DNA from: an uncultured Tenacibaculum sp.
GTDB taxonomy: Bacteria > Bacteroidota > Bacteroidia > Flavobacteriales > Flavobacteriaceae
Assembly: GCF_947499065.1 (NCBI RefSeq)
Contig: NZ_CANMMT010000001.1
Location: 620,001-684,000, forward strand
Reading direction: 5' to 3'
DNA: 64,000 bases
Shown: piece by piece, positions 25,872 through 35,077 of the stretch
How positions within the stretch are numbered: position 1 is the stretch's first letter
Layout: each line of letters opens with the position of its first letter
Translations under genes and position numbers: made by a program
Notes under the pieces: model-generated
Databases searched by the model: none
What the model was told of the DNA's origin: nothing
The model's input: only the letters and a program-made list of their open reading frames with translations

Positions 25872-28067
25872 TTAATGTGAAATTAAGTCAAAATCCAAAT
25901 GCTTACGTTCTAAATCTGTCTTTTTAACTTTTACTACAACAATATCTCCAAGTTGTATCAAATTTTTAGTTGATTGACCTACAATAGCATACTGCTGTTC
26001 ATCATAGATATAATAATCGTCTTTTATATCTCTAATACGAACCATTCCTTCACATTTGTTTGAAGAAATTTCTACATAAATTCCCCATTCAGTAACTCCA
26101 GAAACAACACCTTCAAATTCTTGATCTTTATGGTCCTGCATATACTTAACTTGCATATACTTAATAGAATCTCTCTCTGCTTTAGATGCTAATTCTTCCA
26201 TTTTTGAAGAATGTTTACATCTTTCTTCAAAAATTTCTGCTTTTGGTGATTTTCCTCCGTCTAAATAATGCTGTAATAGACGATGTGTCATTACGTCAGG
26301 ATATCTACGTATTGGTGAAGTAAAGTGACTATAGTAATTAAAAGCTAAACCATAATGTCCTATATTTTGAGTGGTATATTCAGCCTTACTCATTGATCTT
26401 ATGGCTAAGGTTTCAACCATATTGGCTTCTCCTTTTCCATGAACATCAGCTAGTAACTGGTTTAAAGACTGGGAAGTAGTTTCTTTATTTTCTGTATTAA
26501 TCTTATACCCAAACTTACCAATAATGTTTTGTAATGAAGCTAATTTTTCAATATTAGGCTCATCATGAACACGATATACAAAAGTATTCTTAGTTGCCTT
26601 TCCTTTAGAAAATCCTATAAACTCAGCTACCTTTTTGTTTGCTAATAGCATGAATTCTTCTATAAGTTTATTAGCATCTTTAGATTCTTTAAAGAAAACT
26701 CCAGTTGGATTTGCTTCTTCATCTAAATTGAATTTTACTTCGACTCTATCAAATGAAATAGCTCCAGATTTCATACGTTTTTTACGCATTTTCTTAGCAA
26801 GTTCATCTAATTTTAAAGTAGCTTCAACTATAGCATCATCAACAATATATTCTTCTCCTGTAAGCGATACATCAGCTGGAACAATGTTATTTTTATTTTC
26901 AATAATTGCTTGTGCTTCTTCATAAGCAAAACGTTTATCAGAATAAGTTACTGTTCTTCCAAACCATTTGTTAATAATTTGAGCTTTATCGTTCATTTCA
27001 AAAACTGCTGAAAACGTCAATTTTTCTTCGTTAGGTCTTAACGAACAAGCACCATTACTTAACATTTCAGGTAACATAGGAACCACTCTATCAACTAAAT
27101 AAACAGATGTTGCTCTGTCATAAGCTTCATCATCTAAAATGGTTTTTGGTTGCACATAATGTGAAACATCTGCAATATGAATTCCTATTTCATAATTACT
27201 ATTTTCTAATTTTGTAAATGATAATGCGTCATCAAAATCCTTAGCGTCTTTAGGATCAATAGTAAATGTCAAATCGCTTCGCATATCACGTCTTTTAGCA
27301 ATCTCATCTTCTGTTATTTCTAAAGAAAGCTTTTGCGCATCTTCTTCAACTTCTTTTGGAAATTCATATGGTAAACCATATTCTAACAAAATTGAATGAA
27401 TTTCTGTATTATGGTCTCCTGGTTTACCTAAAACCTCTGTTATTTTACCAAATGGATTTTTAGAATTTTCTGGCCAATCTGTGATTTTAGCAACAACTTT
27501 ATCGCCATCTTGAGCATTGTTTAATTTGTTTTGCGATATAAAAATATCAGCATACATCTTAGTACTGTCTGGCACTACAAATCCGAAGTTTTTATTCATT
27601 TGTAAAACTCCAACAAACTCTGTTTTGGCTCTATCTATAATTTCAACAACATCAGCTTCTAACTTATTACTTCTTCTTTTTTTATAAACATATACTCTTA
27701 CAGTATCGTCATGCAAACCTTTGCCTAAATTAACTGAAGGAACAAATATGTCGTTTTCGAAATCATCAGAAATAAAATAAGCATTACCGTTAGAAGTAAC
27801 ATCAAGTGTACCAATATGATACTTTCTATCTTCATTGATTTGATATTTTCCTCTATCAATTTCTTTTATTTTTTGACTGGCTGTTAGTTCTGCTAATTTT
27901 TTTAAAATTTGAGTTTTTCCATCAGTATCGGAAATTCCCATTTTACTAGCAATTTGTTTATAATTATAAAATTTAGAGCTGTCTTCGTTAAGAATTCTAA
28001 AAATGTTTCGGGTAAGATCTTTTATAATTTTCCCTTTTTTCTTGTAGATTTTTTTCTTTCTAGTCAT
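25872..28067 (-). CDS. rnr: Ribonuclease R
   Basis: 3'-5' exoribonuclease of the RNR family that degrades structured RNA, 731 residues. An N-terminal winged helix/cold-shock region reads GVLQMNKNFGFVVPD. The RNB catalytic site is FTIDPKDAKDFDDALSF (about 264-280) with its cluster of Asp. TSPIRRYPDVMTHRLLQHYL follows (about residue 579 on), and a C-terminal S1 domain with GVVSGVTEWGIYVEI. It is a single gene, divergent from the lipid-kinase-like gene. Confidence 0.96.
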   Translation of the reverse strand: MTRKKKIYKKKGKIIKDLTRNIFRILNEDSSKFYNYKQIASKMGISDTDGKTQILKKLAELTASQKIKEIDRGKYQINEDRKYHIGTLDVTSNGNAYFISDDFENDIFVPSVNLGKGLHDDTVRVYVYKKRRSNKLEADVVEIIDRAKTEFVGVLQMNKNFGFVVPDSTKMYADIFISQNKLNNAQDGDKVVAKITDWPENSKNPFGKITEVLGKPGDHNTEIHSILLEYGLPYEFPKEVEEDAQKLSLEITEDEIAKRRDMRSDLTFTIDPKDAKDFDDALSFTKLENSNYEIGIHIADVSHYVQPKTILDDEAYDRATSVYLVDRVVPMLPEMLSNGACSLRPNEEKLTFSAVFEMNDKAQIINKWFGRTVTYSDKRFAYEEAQAIIENKNNIVPADVSLTGEEYIVDDAIVEATLKLDELAKKMRKKRMKSGAISFDRVEVKFNLDEEANPTGVFFKESKDANKLIEEFMLLANKKVAEFIGFSKGKATKNTFVYRVHDEPNIEKLASLQNIIGKFGYKINTENKETTSQSLNQLLADVHGKGEANMVETLAIRSMSKAEYTTQNIGHYGLAFNYYSHFTSPIRRYPDVMTHRLLQHYLDGGKSPKAEIFEERCKHSSKMEELASKAERDSIKYMQVKYMQDHKDQEFEGVVSGVTEWGIYVEISSNKCEGMVRIRDIKDDYYIYDEQQYAIVGQSTKNLIQLGDIVVVKVKKTDLERKHLDFDLISH

Positions 28068-28182
28068 TAATCTTTCGTCTTAAATAATTTTCCACCAAAG
28101 TACGAATAAAATTACACCTTGTTAATTAAATAAGAGTTATCAATTCTATTTTGTACTTTGTCGCACCTTAATTTATTCTTTT

Positions 28183-29097
28183 ATGCAAAAATCTTGGTTT
28201 GTAATTGTTAATCCTATTGCAGGAAATGGTAATTTTAATGAACTATGGAATGAAATTCAAAAACAATTAAATTATTATCAAATCACTTATCAACATGCTA
28301 AAACAACACATTCTAAACATGAATTAGAATTAGTTGAAAACGCTATTAGTAAAGGATTTAGAAACATAATTTCAGTAGGTGGAGATGGTACTTTACATCA
28401 TGTTGTAAACGGCATAATGAAACAGAAAATTACTGATCCTAAAGAAGTTACAGTAGCTGTAATACCTTTAGGTACTGGAAATGACTGGATTAAAACCTAT
28501 GGAATTTCAAAAAATATAAAAGAAGCAGTCGTTTTGATAAAGACTGAGAATAAAATACATCAAGATATTGGTTGTATAGAGTTAAATAATGAGCTCTCAT
28601 ACTTTAACAACGTAGCAGGAATAGGCTATGACGGTTATGTTGTTAATAAGTTGAATAAATTAAAACGTTTTGGTGCTATAGCATACTTATTGAGCGGAAT
28701 TGCAGGTTTATTATTTTATAAAAAGACAACTTTTGCTATAGAAGTTAACAATAAGCTTGTTGAAACGAAGTGTTTAATGACTTTATTTGGTATTTGTAAG
28801 TACTCAGCAGGAGGTATGCAACTAACTGATTATGAAGATTCTACAAACGGGTTATTTGATATAACTATAGCTAAAAACCTGAATTTAAGCGACTTAATAT
28901 TAAATATTAAGAAGTTATATAATGGTCTGATAGTCAAACATACTAAGGTAGAAACACATTTATCAAACACTTTGTTAATAACTCCAAAATCAAAAAAAGA
29001 CAAACCATTTATTCAAGCAGACGGAGAATTAATAGGGCAGGGAGCCATAAAAGTAACACTCATTCATAAGGCTTTGCAATTCATTGTACCTAAATAA
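28183..29097 (+). CDS. Diacylglycerol/lipid kinase family protein (YegS/LCB5 type)
   Basis: 304 residues. DAGK catalytic-domain signatures: FVIVNPIAGNGN at the start, SVGGDGTLHHVVNGIM near residue 67 (GGDGT nucleotide-binding), PLGTGNDW near 98, then FNNVAGIGYDGYVV, and a C-terminal ITPKSKKDKPFIQADGE segment. It probably phosphorylates diacylglycerol or a related lipid using ATP. A 55-aa membrane peptide follows 71 bp downstream on the same strand. Confidence 0.93.
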   Translation: MQKSWFVIVNPIAGNGNFNELWNEIQKQLNYYQITYQHAKTTHSKHELELVENAISKGFRNIISVGGDGTLHHVVNGIMKQKITDPKEVTVAVIPLGTGNDWIKTYGISKNIKEAVVLIKTENKIHQDIGCIELNNELSYFNNVAGIGYDGYVVNKLNKLKRFGAIAYLLSGIAGLLFYKKTTFAIEVNNKLVETKCLMTLFGICKYSAGGMQLTDYEDSTNGLFDITIAKNLNLSDLILNIKKLYNGLIVKHTKVETHLSNTLLITPKSKKDKPFIQADGELIGQGAIKVTLIHKALQFIVPK

Positions 29098-29168
29098 GTT
29101 AAATAAATCTTAAGAAAAATGTAACATTTCTTAAAATTTAACGTCTTTATAATAGAAAGTCGTTAATA

Positions 29169-29336
29169 ATGAAAAAATTAAGAAAAATTATCGCTTTATT
29201 TTTATTCATCTTTATTACAGGAATCATCGTTACTGTAATAAGCATCAACTCAACGTTGAATAAAAAGACTCCAACTGAATTAGTCAAGGCTAAAGACAGT
29301 GTATACCTTATCAAAAAATCACAGAAAACAGCTTAA
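29169..29336 (+). CDS. Small single-pass membrane protein
   Basis: A 55-residue open frame between the lipid kinase gene and the candidate origin. The basic N-terminus MKKLRKIIA is followed by one hydrophobic helix (about 9-27), then a polar Lys/Thr-rich tail ending KKSQKTA. A hairpin terminator lies 43 bp after its stop. I do not recognise it. Its layout (ATG, helix, basic tail, own terminator) suggests a real gene. Confidence 0.6.
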   Translation: MKKLRKIIALFLFIFITGIIVTVISINSTLNKKTPTELVKAKDSVYLIKKSQKTA

Positions 29337-29378
29337 GAGCTTTTTCTCGTCCAATTGTTCTCACTTATAAACAAAACT

Positions 29379-29410
29379 AGAGTTATAGCTAACCGTATAA
29401 CTCTTTTTTT
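29379..29410 (+). terminator. Terminator after the 55-aa protein
   Basis: 9-bp stem AGAGTTATA/TATAACTCT, 8-nt loop and seven T's following on the plus strand. Confidence 0.85.
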
Positions 29411-29997
29411 ATTCTCAAAAGAAACATTACTTCATCTAAAATTAGTTTCATCACAAATTTTCAAAAAGAGTTGTTATTAACATATACTATATATTAATAA
29501 AAGATATTTTAAAATTTAAAAAAAGAAATGATTGTTATTATAGTGTGTTAATATGTGGAATAAATTTCTGTTTTAATATTTGGACTTATCACTTATTAAA
29601 TAAAATAAACAGGTTATTAAGATCATAATTTCTTAAAAATCAATTATAATTTAGAGTTATTAACAAAACTTATAAACAGTAGTTCACTAAAAATTATGAA
29701 TAGTTAATTTTAATTTCAGTGTAAATAAAGCGTTAATTTTATGTTGATAAATGTTAGTTAAAAACTCAAAAAAAAAGTTGCATAATTAAAGTTGGTTCTT
29801 GTATTGTAAAAAAAATGTAAATAATCAAATATATTTTTGAAAATATACTACCAGTTCTTAACAATTGCTTAATATGGTTTAAGTCCTTGTTTTTAAAGAG
29901 GTTATTAAGAACGCTAAAAAAAGCATTGTTAATTACTGTTGATAACCGTGAATAACTGTATTTTTGTAGTTCACAACTAAATTAAAATCAACAAATT
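29411..29997. other. Candidate replication origin (oriC) region, gene-free
   Basis: About 590 bp with no open frame worth calling and A+T around 80%. DnaA-box-like sequences (E. coli-type consensus TTATnCACA): TTATCAACA twice on the minus strand (29742-29750 and 29937-29945, 8 of 9 to TTATCCACA), TTATTCACG on the minus strand (29947-29955), TTATTAACA twice on the plus strand (29474-29482, 29657-29665). GTTATTAA occurs four times (29473, 29613, 29656, 29901). Long A/T tracts could serve as an unwinding element. parS-like sites lie 8-18 kb to the left. No dnaA in the window, so this is a hypothesis. Confidence 0.45.
29939..29966 (+). promoter_or_regulatory. Bacteroidota-type promoter for rpiB
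   Basis: TTG at 29939-29941, 17-bp spacer, TATTTTTG (TAnnTTTG) at 29959-29966. This fits the flavobacterial -33/-7 promoter model (TTG-N17-23-TAnnTTTG). The transcript would start about 25 bp before the rpiB ATG. The -33 part overlaps the DnaA-box-like repeats. Confidence 0.65.
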
Positions 29998-30432
29998 ATG
30001 ACAATTGCCATAGGAAATGACCATGCAGGTACTGAATATAAGTTTGAAATCATTAAACTTTTAGAAGAATTAGGACACAAGTTTATTAATTTTGGAACGA
30101 ATACAAACGATAGTATGGATTATCCTGATGCTATTCATCCAACAGCAGAAGCTGTAGAGACCGAACAGGCAGAAATGGGTATAATACTATGCGGAAGTGG
30201 AAACGGCGCTCAAATGACTGCAAATAAGCACCAAGGAGTAAGAGCTGCACTATGCTGGAATAATGAATTGGTTGAATTGACGCGTCAGCATAACAATGCT
30301 AATATTTTAACAATTCCAGCTCGTTTTGTTTCTTTACAACAAGCTTTAGGTTTTGTTAAGATTTTTCTATCTACAGAGTTTGAAGGTGGACGTCATGCAA
30401 ACAGAGTAAATAAAATACCTACTAATTGTTAA
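29998..30432 (+). CDS. rpiB: Ribose-5-phosphate isomerase B
   Basis: Interconverts ribose-5-phosphate and ribulose-5-phosphate in the pentose phosphate pathway, 144 residues. IAIGNDHAGTEYK (residues 3-15) and ILCGSGNGAQMTANKHQGVRAALCW (about 63-87) carry the RpiB active-site loop, in which the usual Cys (ILCGSG) is conserved. NANILTIPAR gives the subunit contact region. It is followed by two GNAT genes with gaps of 25 and 11 bp, so a three-gene operon is likely. Confidence 0.96.
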   Translation: MTIAIGNDHAGTEYKFEIIKLLEELGHKFINFGTNTNDSMDYPDAIHPTAEAVETEQAEMGIILCGSGNGAQMTANKHQGVRAALCWNNELVELTRQHNNANILTIPARFVSLQQALGFVKIFLSTEFEGGRHANRVNKIPTNC

Positions 30433-30457
30433 TTAGTATAGCATAAGAAATATTTAA

Positions 30458-30895
30458 GTGAATTTTAAAGTAAAAAAATTTCAAGAGTTAACAACTTCAG
30501 AACTGTATGAGATACTTCAATTACGTTCTGAAGTTTTTGTTGTTGAGCAAAACTGTGTATACCAGGATATTGACGGAAAAGATCAAAAAGCATTACATGT
30601 TATTGGTATCAAAGAAGGTACTATTATAGCGTATACACGTTTGTTTAACAGTGGTGAATATTTTGATACACCAAGCTTTGGTAGAGTTATTATAAAGGAA
30701 ACAGAGCGAAAATATGGCTATGGTCACGATTTAATTAAAGCTTCTGTTCAAGCAATTGTTGATAACTATAAGGAAACTAAAATTACCATTTCTGCACAAA
30801 GTTATCTTCAAAAATTTTATGAATCTCATGGCTTTGAAAAAGAAGGAGATGAGTATTTAGAAGATGATATTCCACATATAAAAATGATTAAATAA
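30458..30895 (+). CDS. ElaA-like GNAT N-acetyltransferase
   Basis: 145 residues, GTG start. The ElaA-type signature is clear: LYEILQLRSEVFVVEQNCVYQDIDGKD near the N-terminus, then ALHVIG, the acetyl-CoA-binding part GRVIIKETERKYGYGHDLI, and SAQSYLQKFYESHGF at the end. Substrate unknown. Second gene of the rpiB unit. Confidence 0.88.
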   Translation: MNFKVKKFQELTTSELYEILQLRSEVFVVEQNCVYQDIDGKDQKALHVIGIKEGTIIAYTRLFNSGEYFDTPSFGRVIIKETERKYGYGHDLIKASVQAIVDNYKETKITISAQSYLQKFYESHGFEKEGDEYLEDDIPHIKMIK

Positions 30896-30906
30896 AACAT
30901 TGTTGC

Positions 30907-31407
30907 GTGTTTATTGAATTTTATCAAATAGAAATTAACAACAAAGATGTTGTTTTATCCTTATTCAAGGAAGCTGCTATAAAAATTGCCAAAATGAACG
31001 TAGATCATTGGCAATATTGGAAAAATCCACCTTTAGAAAAAATTAAATGGGTTGAAGAAGGTATTGAAAATAAAGAGTTCTATTTTATTAAAAATACTGA
31101 TAATGAGATTATAGGAATGGTAAGGATTTTAGAGGAAGACCTGTTGTATTGGGGAAAGCAAGAGGATAAATCGTTGTATGTTCATTCGTTAGTAGTAAGA
31201 GAACATTTCAATAAAAAAGGATTAGGAAAAATTATTTTAGATAAAGTAGAAAGTTTAGCTCAACAAAAGCAATATAAATACCTAAGATTAGATGCAGTTT
31301 CAACAAATGTAAAACTTTGTAAATATTATGAAAAACAGGGATTTAATAAGGTTGGAGTGAAAGAATTAAATGATACTGTTAATAACCTTTATCAGAGAAA
31401 GGTTTAA
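30907..31407 (+). CDS. GNAT N-acetyltransferase
   Basis: 166 residues, GTG start, 11 bp behind the ElaA-like gene. The GNAT core is VHSLVVREHFNKKGLGKIIL (motif A, with the acetyl-CoA loop) and LRLDAVSTNVKLCKYYEKQGF (motif B). The N-terminal part with MNVDHWQYWKNPPLEKI is typical for a group of flavobacterial GNATs of unknown substrate. Confidence 0.87.
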   Translation: MFIEFYQIEINNKDVVLSLFKEAAIKIAKMNVDHWQYWKNPPLEKIKWVEEGIENKEFYFIKNTDNEIIGMVRILEEDLLYWGKQEDKSLYVHSLVVREHFNKKGLGKIILDKVESLAQQKQYKYLRLDAVSTNVKLCKYYEKQGFNKVGVKELNDTVNNLYQRKV

Positions 31408-31476
31408 CAAAGAAGTCTTATAAAAAGAGAAGAATCTTTAGGAGATAAAATATAGCATATTCAAAAATGAAGAGAT

Positions 31477-31506
31477 AAAAAAAGTGGGGATTATCCCCAC
31501 TTTTTT
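31477..31506. terminator. Bidirectional terminator
   Basis: GTGGGGA/TCCCCAC stem, 3-nt loop, six A's before and six T's after. It closes the rpiB operon and the convergent DUF2167 gene. Confidence 0.93.
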
Positions 31507-31524
31507 GTTAGTATTTATGTTTGT

Positions 31525-32418
31525 TTACGAAACATCTTCTGAATCAGGTTTTCCTAAAATTTTATTTTTAAAAGCTGTAAATAAACCTATAATGGCTATG
31601 GCAATTACTTTCCAAAATTTTAAAAGTAAAGCAAAAAAACCAGCTTTAGCAAGAACTTTTCCTGCTATTAAACCACCTATACCGTAAGCAGCAACTTTAT
31701 CAACATTTGGATTAAAGTCGTGATAAGTATTTCCTTTAGAAAAAGAGACACTATTTAAAATATTGTCAACATCTTTTTTAAATAAAGGTAAAACGTCTAT
31801 TGTACCTATAGCATTTAAATTTAAATAACCTTTTCTACCTAAAACTCTTATATTATAATTTAAAGTATTTATATCTTCTCCTTCAAAATTTAATTCTTTT
31901 GCCCAATGTAGTTTTTTATTTTCTTCATCATAAAATGGAGAAGAAGCCCAACCAACTAAATCTATAGCAGGATATCCTTGCTTTATTCTTTCTGGATTAA
32001 TAGAATTAGTATCTTCTTGCATTTCTTTTAATAAATCAGAATAATCTAAATTTTTAGCATCTTCATCATCAATAAAACCTTCATCAGAATAAGTAATTTC
32101 AACTGCATATGTAAAATTATCATCAATAGGAGAAATATCTTTAGGTAGTAATAAACCTAAAACTTCTGATGGCGGATTCCCCCATAATTCACTTAAAACA
32201 AATTTACTCTGTTTAGCATCTAAAAATTTGTATCCATCTGGAATATTTATTTCAGCTAAGCCATTTTGTAAAGATATTTTACCGTATTGGTAAGTAAAAG
32301 AATTGTTTACACTATCTAGTTTTTGCAAATAAATTTTTTGTTCTTCTTCAGTTAATTCTTGGGAAAACGAAAATGCGGTAAGCATGCATAGAAATGCAAG
32401 CGAAAATATTTTTTTCAT
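31525..32418 (-). CDS. DUF2167 domain membrane protein
   Basis: 297 residues from ATG 32418; an upstream in-frame ATG would add ten polar residues before the signal peptide. Signal peptide KKIFSLAFLCMLTAFSFSQ. The mature part starts with acidic linker ELTEEEQKIYLQKLDS and contains the DUF2167 core (INIPDGYKFLDAKQSKFVL, LGLLLPKD, FTYAVEITYSDEGFIDDEDA, HWAKELNFEGED, LNYNIRVLGRKGYLNLNA). Near the C-terminus are two hydrophobic helices (AAYGIGGLIAGKVL and FFALLLKFWKVIAIAIIGLF). Role unknown. Confidence 0.85.
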   Translation of the reverse strand: MKKIFSLAFLCMLTAFSFSQELTEEEQKIYLQKLDSVNNSFTYQYGKISLQNGLAEINIPDGYKFLDAKQSKFVLSELWGNPPSEVLGLLLPKDISPIDDNFTYAVEITYSDEGFIDDEDAKNLDYSDLLKEMQEDTNSINPERIKQGYPAIDLVGWASSPFYDEENKKLHWAKELNFEGEDINTLNYNIRVLGRKGYLNLNAIGTIDVLPLFKKDVDNILNSVSFSKGNTYHDFNPNVDKVAAYGIGGLIAGKVLAKAGFFALLLKFWKVIAIAIIGLFTAFKNKILGKPDSEDVS

Positions 32419-32453
32419 AGTTAATTTTTTAAGGTCACAATAATACAAAAATA

Positions 32454-33026
32454 TTATATTAAATTTTCCACCTCTATAACTTCACCAGATTCCATTTTAC
32501 TTAATTCAATATCACCTACACGAACTCTAACTAAACGAAGTGTAGGAAAACCAACAGCAGAAGTCATTTTTCGAACTTGTCTAAACTTACCTTCTGTTAA
32601 AGTAACAGAAATCCAAGAAGTTGGTCCATGACGGTCGTCTCGTATTTTTTTCGAACGCTCAGGAAATTCAGGAATATCTATCATACTAACTTTGCAAGGT
32701 TTAGTCATATATTTTTTTCCGTCAAAACCAATTTGAACACCGTTTTCTAATTGCTCAATTTCGGTAGCTGTTATCTGACCGTTAACTTGTACATAATATT
32801 CCTTTTCAACTTTTCCTCTAGTAGTAATAAAATCACTTACTTTTCCATCAGTTGTTAACAATAATAAACCCTCCGATTTTACATCGAGTCTACCAACTGC
32901 CATGGTCTTTTCAGGAAAGTCAAAAAGCTCACCTAATAATTTATGTTTACCACCTTTCTTTTGATTTGTAATAAACTGAGATAGAAAACCATAAGGTTTA
33001 TAAATAATAAAATGACGATGTTTCAT
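32454..33026 (-). CDS. RluE-type 23S rRNA pseudouridine synthase
   Basis: 190 residues from ATG 33026 (an in-frame ATG at 33044 would overlap the upstream gene). RsuA/RluB/E/F family: HFIIYKPYGFLSQF at the start, the catalytic block MAVGRLDVKSEGLLLLTTDG with the active-site Asp in GRLD, then KEYYVQVNG and LTEGKFRQVRKMTSAVGFPTLRLVRVRVG. No S4 domain, as in RluE. It isomerises uridine to pseudouridine in rRNA. It sits 7 bp behind the epimerase gene and may share its transcript. Confidence 0.9.
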   Translation of the reverse strand: MKHRHFIIYKPYGFLSQFITNQKKGGKHKLLGELFDFPEKTMAVGRLDVKSEGLLLLTTDGKVSDFITTRGKVEKEYYVQVNGQITATEIEQLENGVQIGFDGKKYMTKPCKVSMIDIPEFPERSKKIRDDRHGPTSWISVTLTEGKFRQVRKMTSAVGFPTLRLVRVRVGDIELSKMESGEVIEVENLI

Positions 33027-33033
33027 AAGTATT

Positions 33034-33825
33034 TTATAAAGCACTAATGGTTACAGAAAATAAATCTTTACCAGTGCTTATTCTCATATTTTTTTCTGAA
33101 TATTTTTGAGTTGTTAACAATGGATAATGGCTTATTGGTTCAATACAAACCATATTATTAACCTCGGTCCATAACATAAAATTGTTAAAGTTTTCAGTGG
33201 TAATTTTTACACTAGGTGTATTGTTTTTAACTAAAAAAATTTCGTTGGTATTTAAAACTTTATAAGCAGCAGAACCAACATCTAAAATAGTTTTTAAACT
33301 AATTTCTTCTTCTTTAGTTTTTATAATTTCATTTCCAGAACCAGAAAGTTTAAAACTAGGATGATAGCCGATCATAAAAGGCATTCCTTTATCACTTATA
33401 ATTTCAAAATCAATATGTAAAGAAGAATTTGATAGTGAAATTATTTTTCTAAACACAAAGTCATAAGGCCAAAACAAATGTTCTTGAGTAGATTTTTTAG
33501 GAAATTTTGAATTTTTTATTTGAGTATTTTTCTCATATTTTTTTTCAAAAATAGCTTTAGTATCATCACTAAAAACTAATTTATACTCAAATTCTCTTAA
33601 CAAACCATGTTGGTCTTGCTTACCAAAACCTTGTATTGTTTCAATAGTATAATTGTTAAGTTTTGTAGGGCCAATAACAGGAAACATTTCAATGTCAGAA
33701 GCATTCCATCCAGGTGCATCTTTAGAGTGAATAAGCTCTTCATTATGAACAATAAAACTAACAAGTTCACCATTGGCAATGTTAGCAGAACTATTGGTAC
33801 TTTTTAAAAAAATATTAAAACTCAT
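33034..33825 (-). CDS. Aldose 1-epimerase family protein
   Basis: 263 residues of the galactose-mutarotase-like beta fold. FPVIGPTKLNN (family FPVvGr region), GFGKQDQHGLLREFEY with the catalytic-type HGLLR block, MPFMIGYHPSF near residue 165, and NMVCIEPIS near the end with the conserved Glu. No signal peptide. It interconverts anomers of hexoses or hexose-6-phosphates. Upstream of the pseudouridine synthase gene. Confidence 0.87.
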   Translation of the reverse strand: MSFNIFLKSTNSSANIANGELVSFIVHNEELIHSKDAPGWNASDIEMFPVIGPTKLNNYTIETIQGFGKQDQHGLLREFEYKLVFSDDTKAIFEKKYEKNTQIKNSKFPKKSTQEHLFWPYDFVFRKIISLSNSSLHIDFEIISDKGMPFMIGYHPSFKLSGSGNEIIKTKEEEISLKTILDVGSAAYKVLNTNEIFLVKNNTPSVKITTENFNNFMLWTEVNNMVCIEPISHYPLLTTQKYSEKNMRISTGKDLFSVTISAL

Positions 33826-33880
33826 TTTTAAAAATGATTAAGGAAAACAATATTACAAAATGTAGCATAAAAAAGATAGG

Positions 33881-33921
33881 AAAATAAGAGGAGTTTTTCA
33901 TAACTTAGCGACTCTTATTTT
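33881..33921. promoter_or_regulatory. Inverted repeat upstream of recA
   Basis: AAAATAAGAG (33881-33890) and CTCTTATTTT (33912-33921) are perfect 10-bp mirror arms around 21 bp, ending 21 bp before the recA ATG. It could be an operator, or a 5'-UTR hairpin. An AT-rich TATAATATAAT follows. Confidence 0.45.
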
Positions 33922-33942
33922 ATAATATAATTAGCACGATTT

Positions 33943-34950
33943 ATGGCAGCAGATAAAGAAAAAGAAGCAAAATTAAAAGCGCTTCAACTTACTTTAGATA
34001 AGTTAGATAAGACTTACGGTAAGGGAACGGTAATGAAGTTAGGTGATAGCCAGGTAGAAGATGTAGATGCAATATCATCAGGATCTTTAGGGTTAGATTT
34101 AGCTTTAGGAGTAGGAGGATATCCTCGTGGTAGAATTATAGAAATTTACGGACCAGAATCATCAGGTAAAACAACTTTAACAATCCATGCAATTGCAGAA
34201 GCGCAAAAAGCTGGAGGTATTGCAGCATTTATTGATGCAGAGCATGCTTTTGATCGTTTTTATGCAGAAAGTTTAGGAGTAGATGTTGATAATTTAATTA
34301 TTTCACAACCAGATCATGGTGAGCAAGCATTAGAAATTGCGGATAACTTAATCCGTTCTGGAGCTATTGATATTGTTGTAATTGACTCCGTAGCAGCTTT
34401 AACACCAAAGTCTGAAATTGAAGGTGAAATGGGAGATTCTAAAATGGGATTACATGCCCGTTTAATGTCTCAAGCGTTACGTAAATTAACAGGTACAATT
34501 AGTAAAACAAAATGTACAGTTATATTCATTAACCAATTACGTGAAAAAATTGGAGTAATGTTTGGAAATCCAGAAACAACAACTGGAGGTAACGCTTTAA
34601 AATTCTATGCTTCAGTTCGTTTAGATATTCGTCGTAGAACACAAATAAAAGATGGCGATAGAGTAATTGGTAACAGTACTAAAGTAAAAATTGTTAAAAA
34701 TAAAGTAGCACCACCTTTCCAAATGACAGAGTTTGATATTATGTATGGAGAAGGAATATCAAAAGTAGGAGAGGTATTAGATATTGGTGTAGAATATGGT
34801 ATTATAAAGAAAAGTGGTTCGTGGTTCAGTTATGGAGACACTAAGTTAGGTCAAGGTAGAGATGCAGTTAAAAATTTAATTAAAGACAACCCAGAATTAG
34901 CTGAAGAACTTGAAGGAAAAATTAAAGATGCTATTGAAAATCAAGAATAA
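33943..34950 (+). CDS. recA: Recombinase A
   Basis: DNA strand-exchange and SOS-related ATPase, 335 residues. Walker A GPESSGKT at residues 70-77, Walker [12 protein letters not shown], the L1 loop region [20 protein letters not shown], the L2 loop [20 protein letters not shown] with [17 protein letters not shown] after it. The C-terminus is short and acidic as usual. It is a single gene between a palindrome-containing upstream spacer and a strong terminator. Confidence 0.98.
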   Translation: MAADKEKEAKLKALQLTLDKLDKTYGKGTVMKLGDSQVEDVDAISSGSLGLDLALGVGGYPRGRIIEIYGPESSGKTTLTIHAIAEAQKAGGIAAFIDAEHAFDRFYAESLGVDVDNLIISQPDHGEQALEIADNLIRSGAIDIVVIDSVAALTPKSEIEGEMGDSKMGLHARLMSQALRKLTGTISKTKCTVIFINQLREKIGVMFGNPETTTGGNALKFYASVRLDIRRRTQIKDGDRVIGNSTKVKIVKNKVAPPFQMTEFDIMYGEGISKVGEVLDIGVEYGIIKKSGSWFSYGDTKLGQGRDAVKNLIKDNPELAEELEGKIKDAIENQE

Positions 34951-34982
34951 GTTTTAAATTAAAAGTTCAAACTACTACTAAG

Positions 34983-35014
34983 AAGCTGTTGAAATATTTC
35001 AACAGCTTTTTTTT
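34983..35014 (+). terminator. recA terminator
   Basis: 13-bp perfect stem AAGCTGTTGAAAT/ATTTCAACAGCTT with no loop bases, followed by T8. Confidence 0.93.
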
Positions 35015-35026
35015 GTATATTTTAAG

Positions 35027-35073
35027 TTGTCAATTTAAGACAAAACCTAAACTAAATCTTCCTTTTACATTTG
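35027..35073 (+). promoter_or_regulatory. AraC-type gene promoter with possible operator
   Basis: TACATTTG (TAnnTTTG) at 35066-35073 ends 4 bp before the ATG of the AraC-type gene, so the transcript would be nearly leaderless. An inverted repeat TTGTC-N7-GACAA (35027-35043) lies at the distance where the -33 element should be and could be an autoregulatory site. Confidence 0.45.
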
Positions 35074-35077
35074 CAGT

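Noticed and set aside
31477..31506. Strong GC hairpin that could be an operator
   Set aside because: It has A and T runs on both sides and lies between convergent genes, so a bidirectional terminator explains it.
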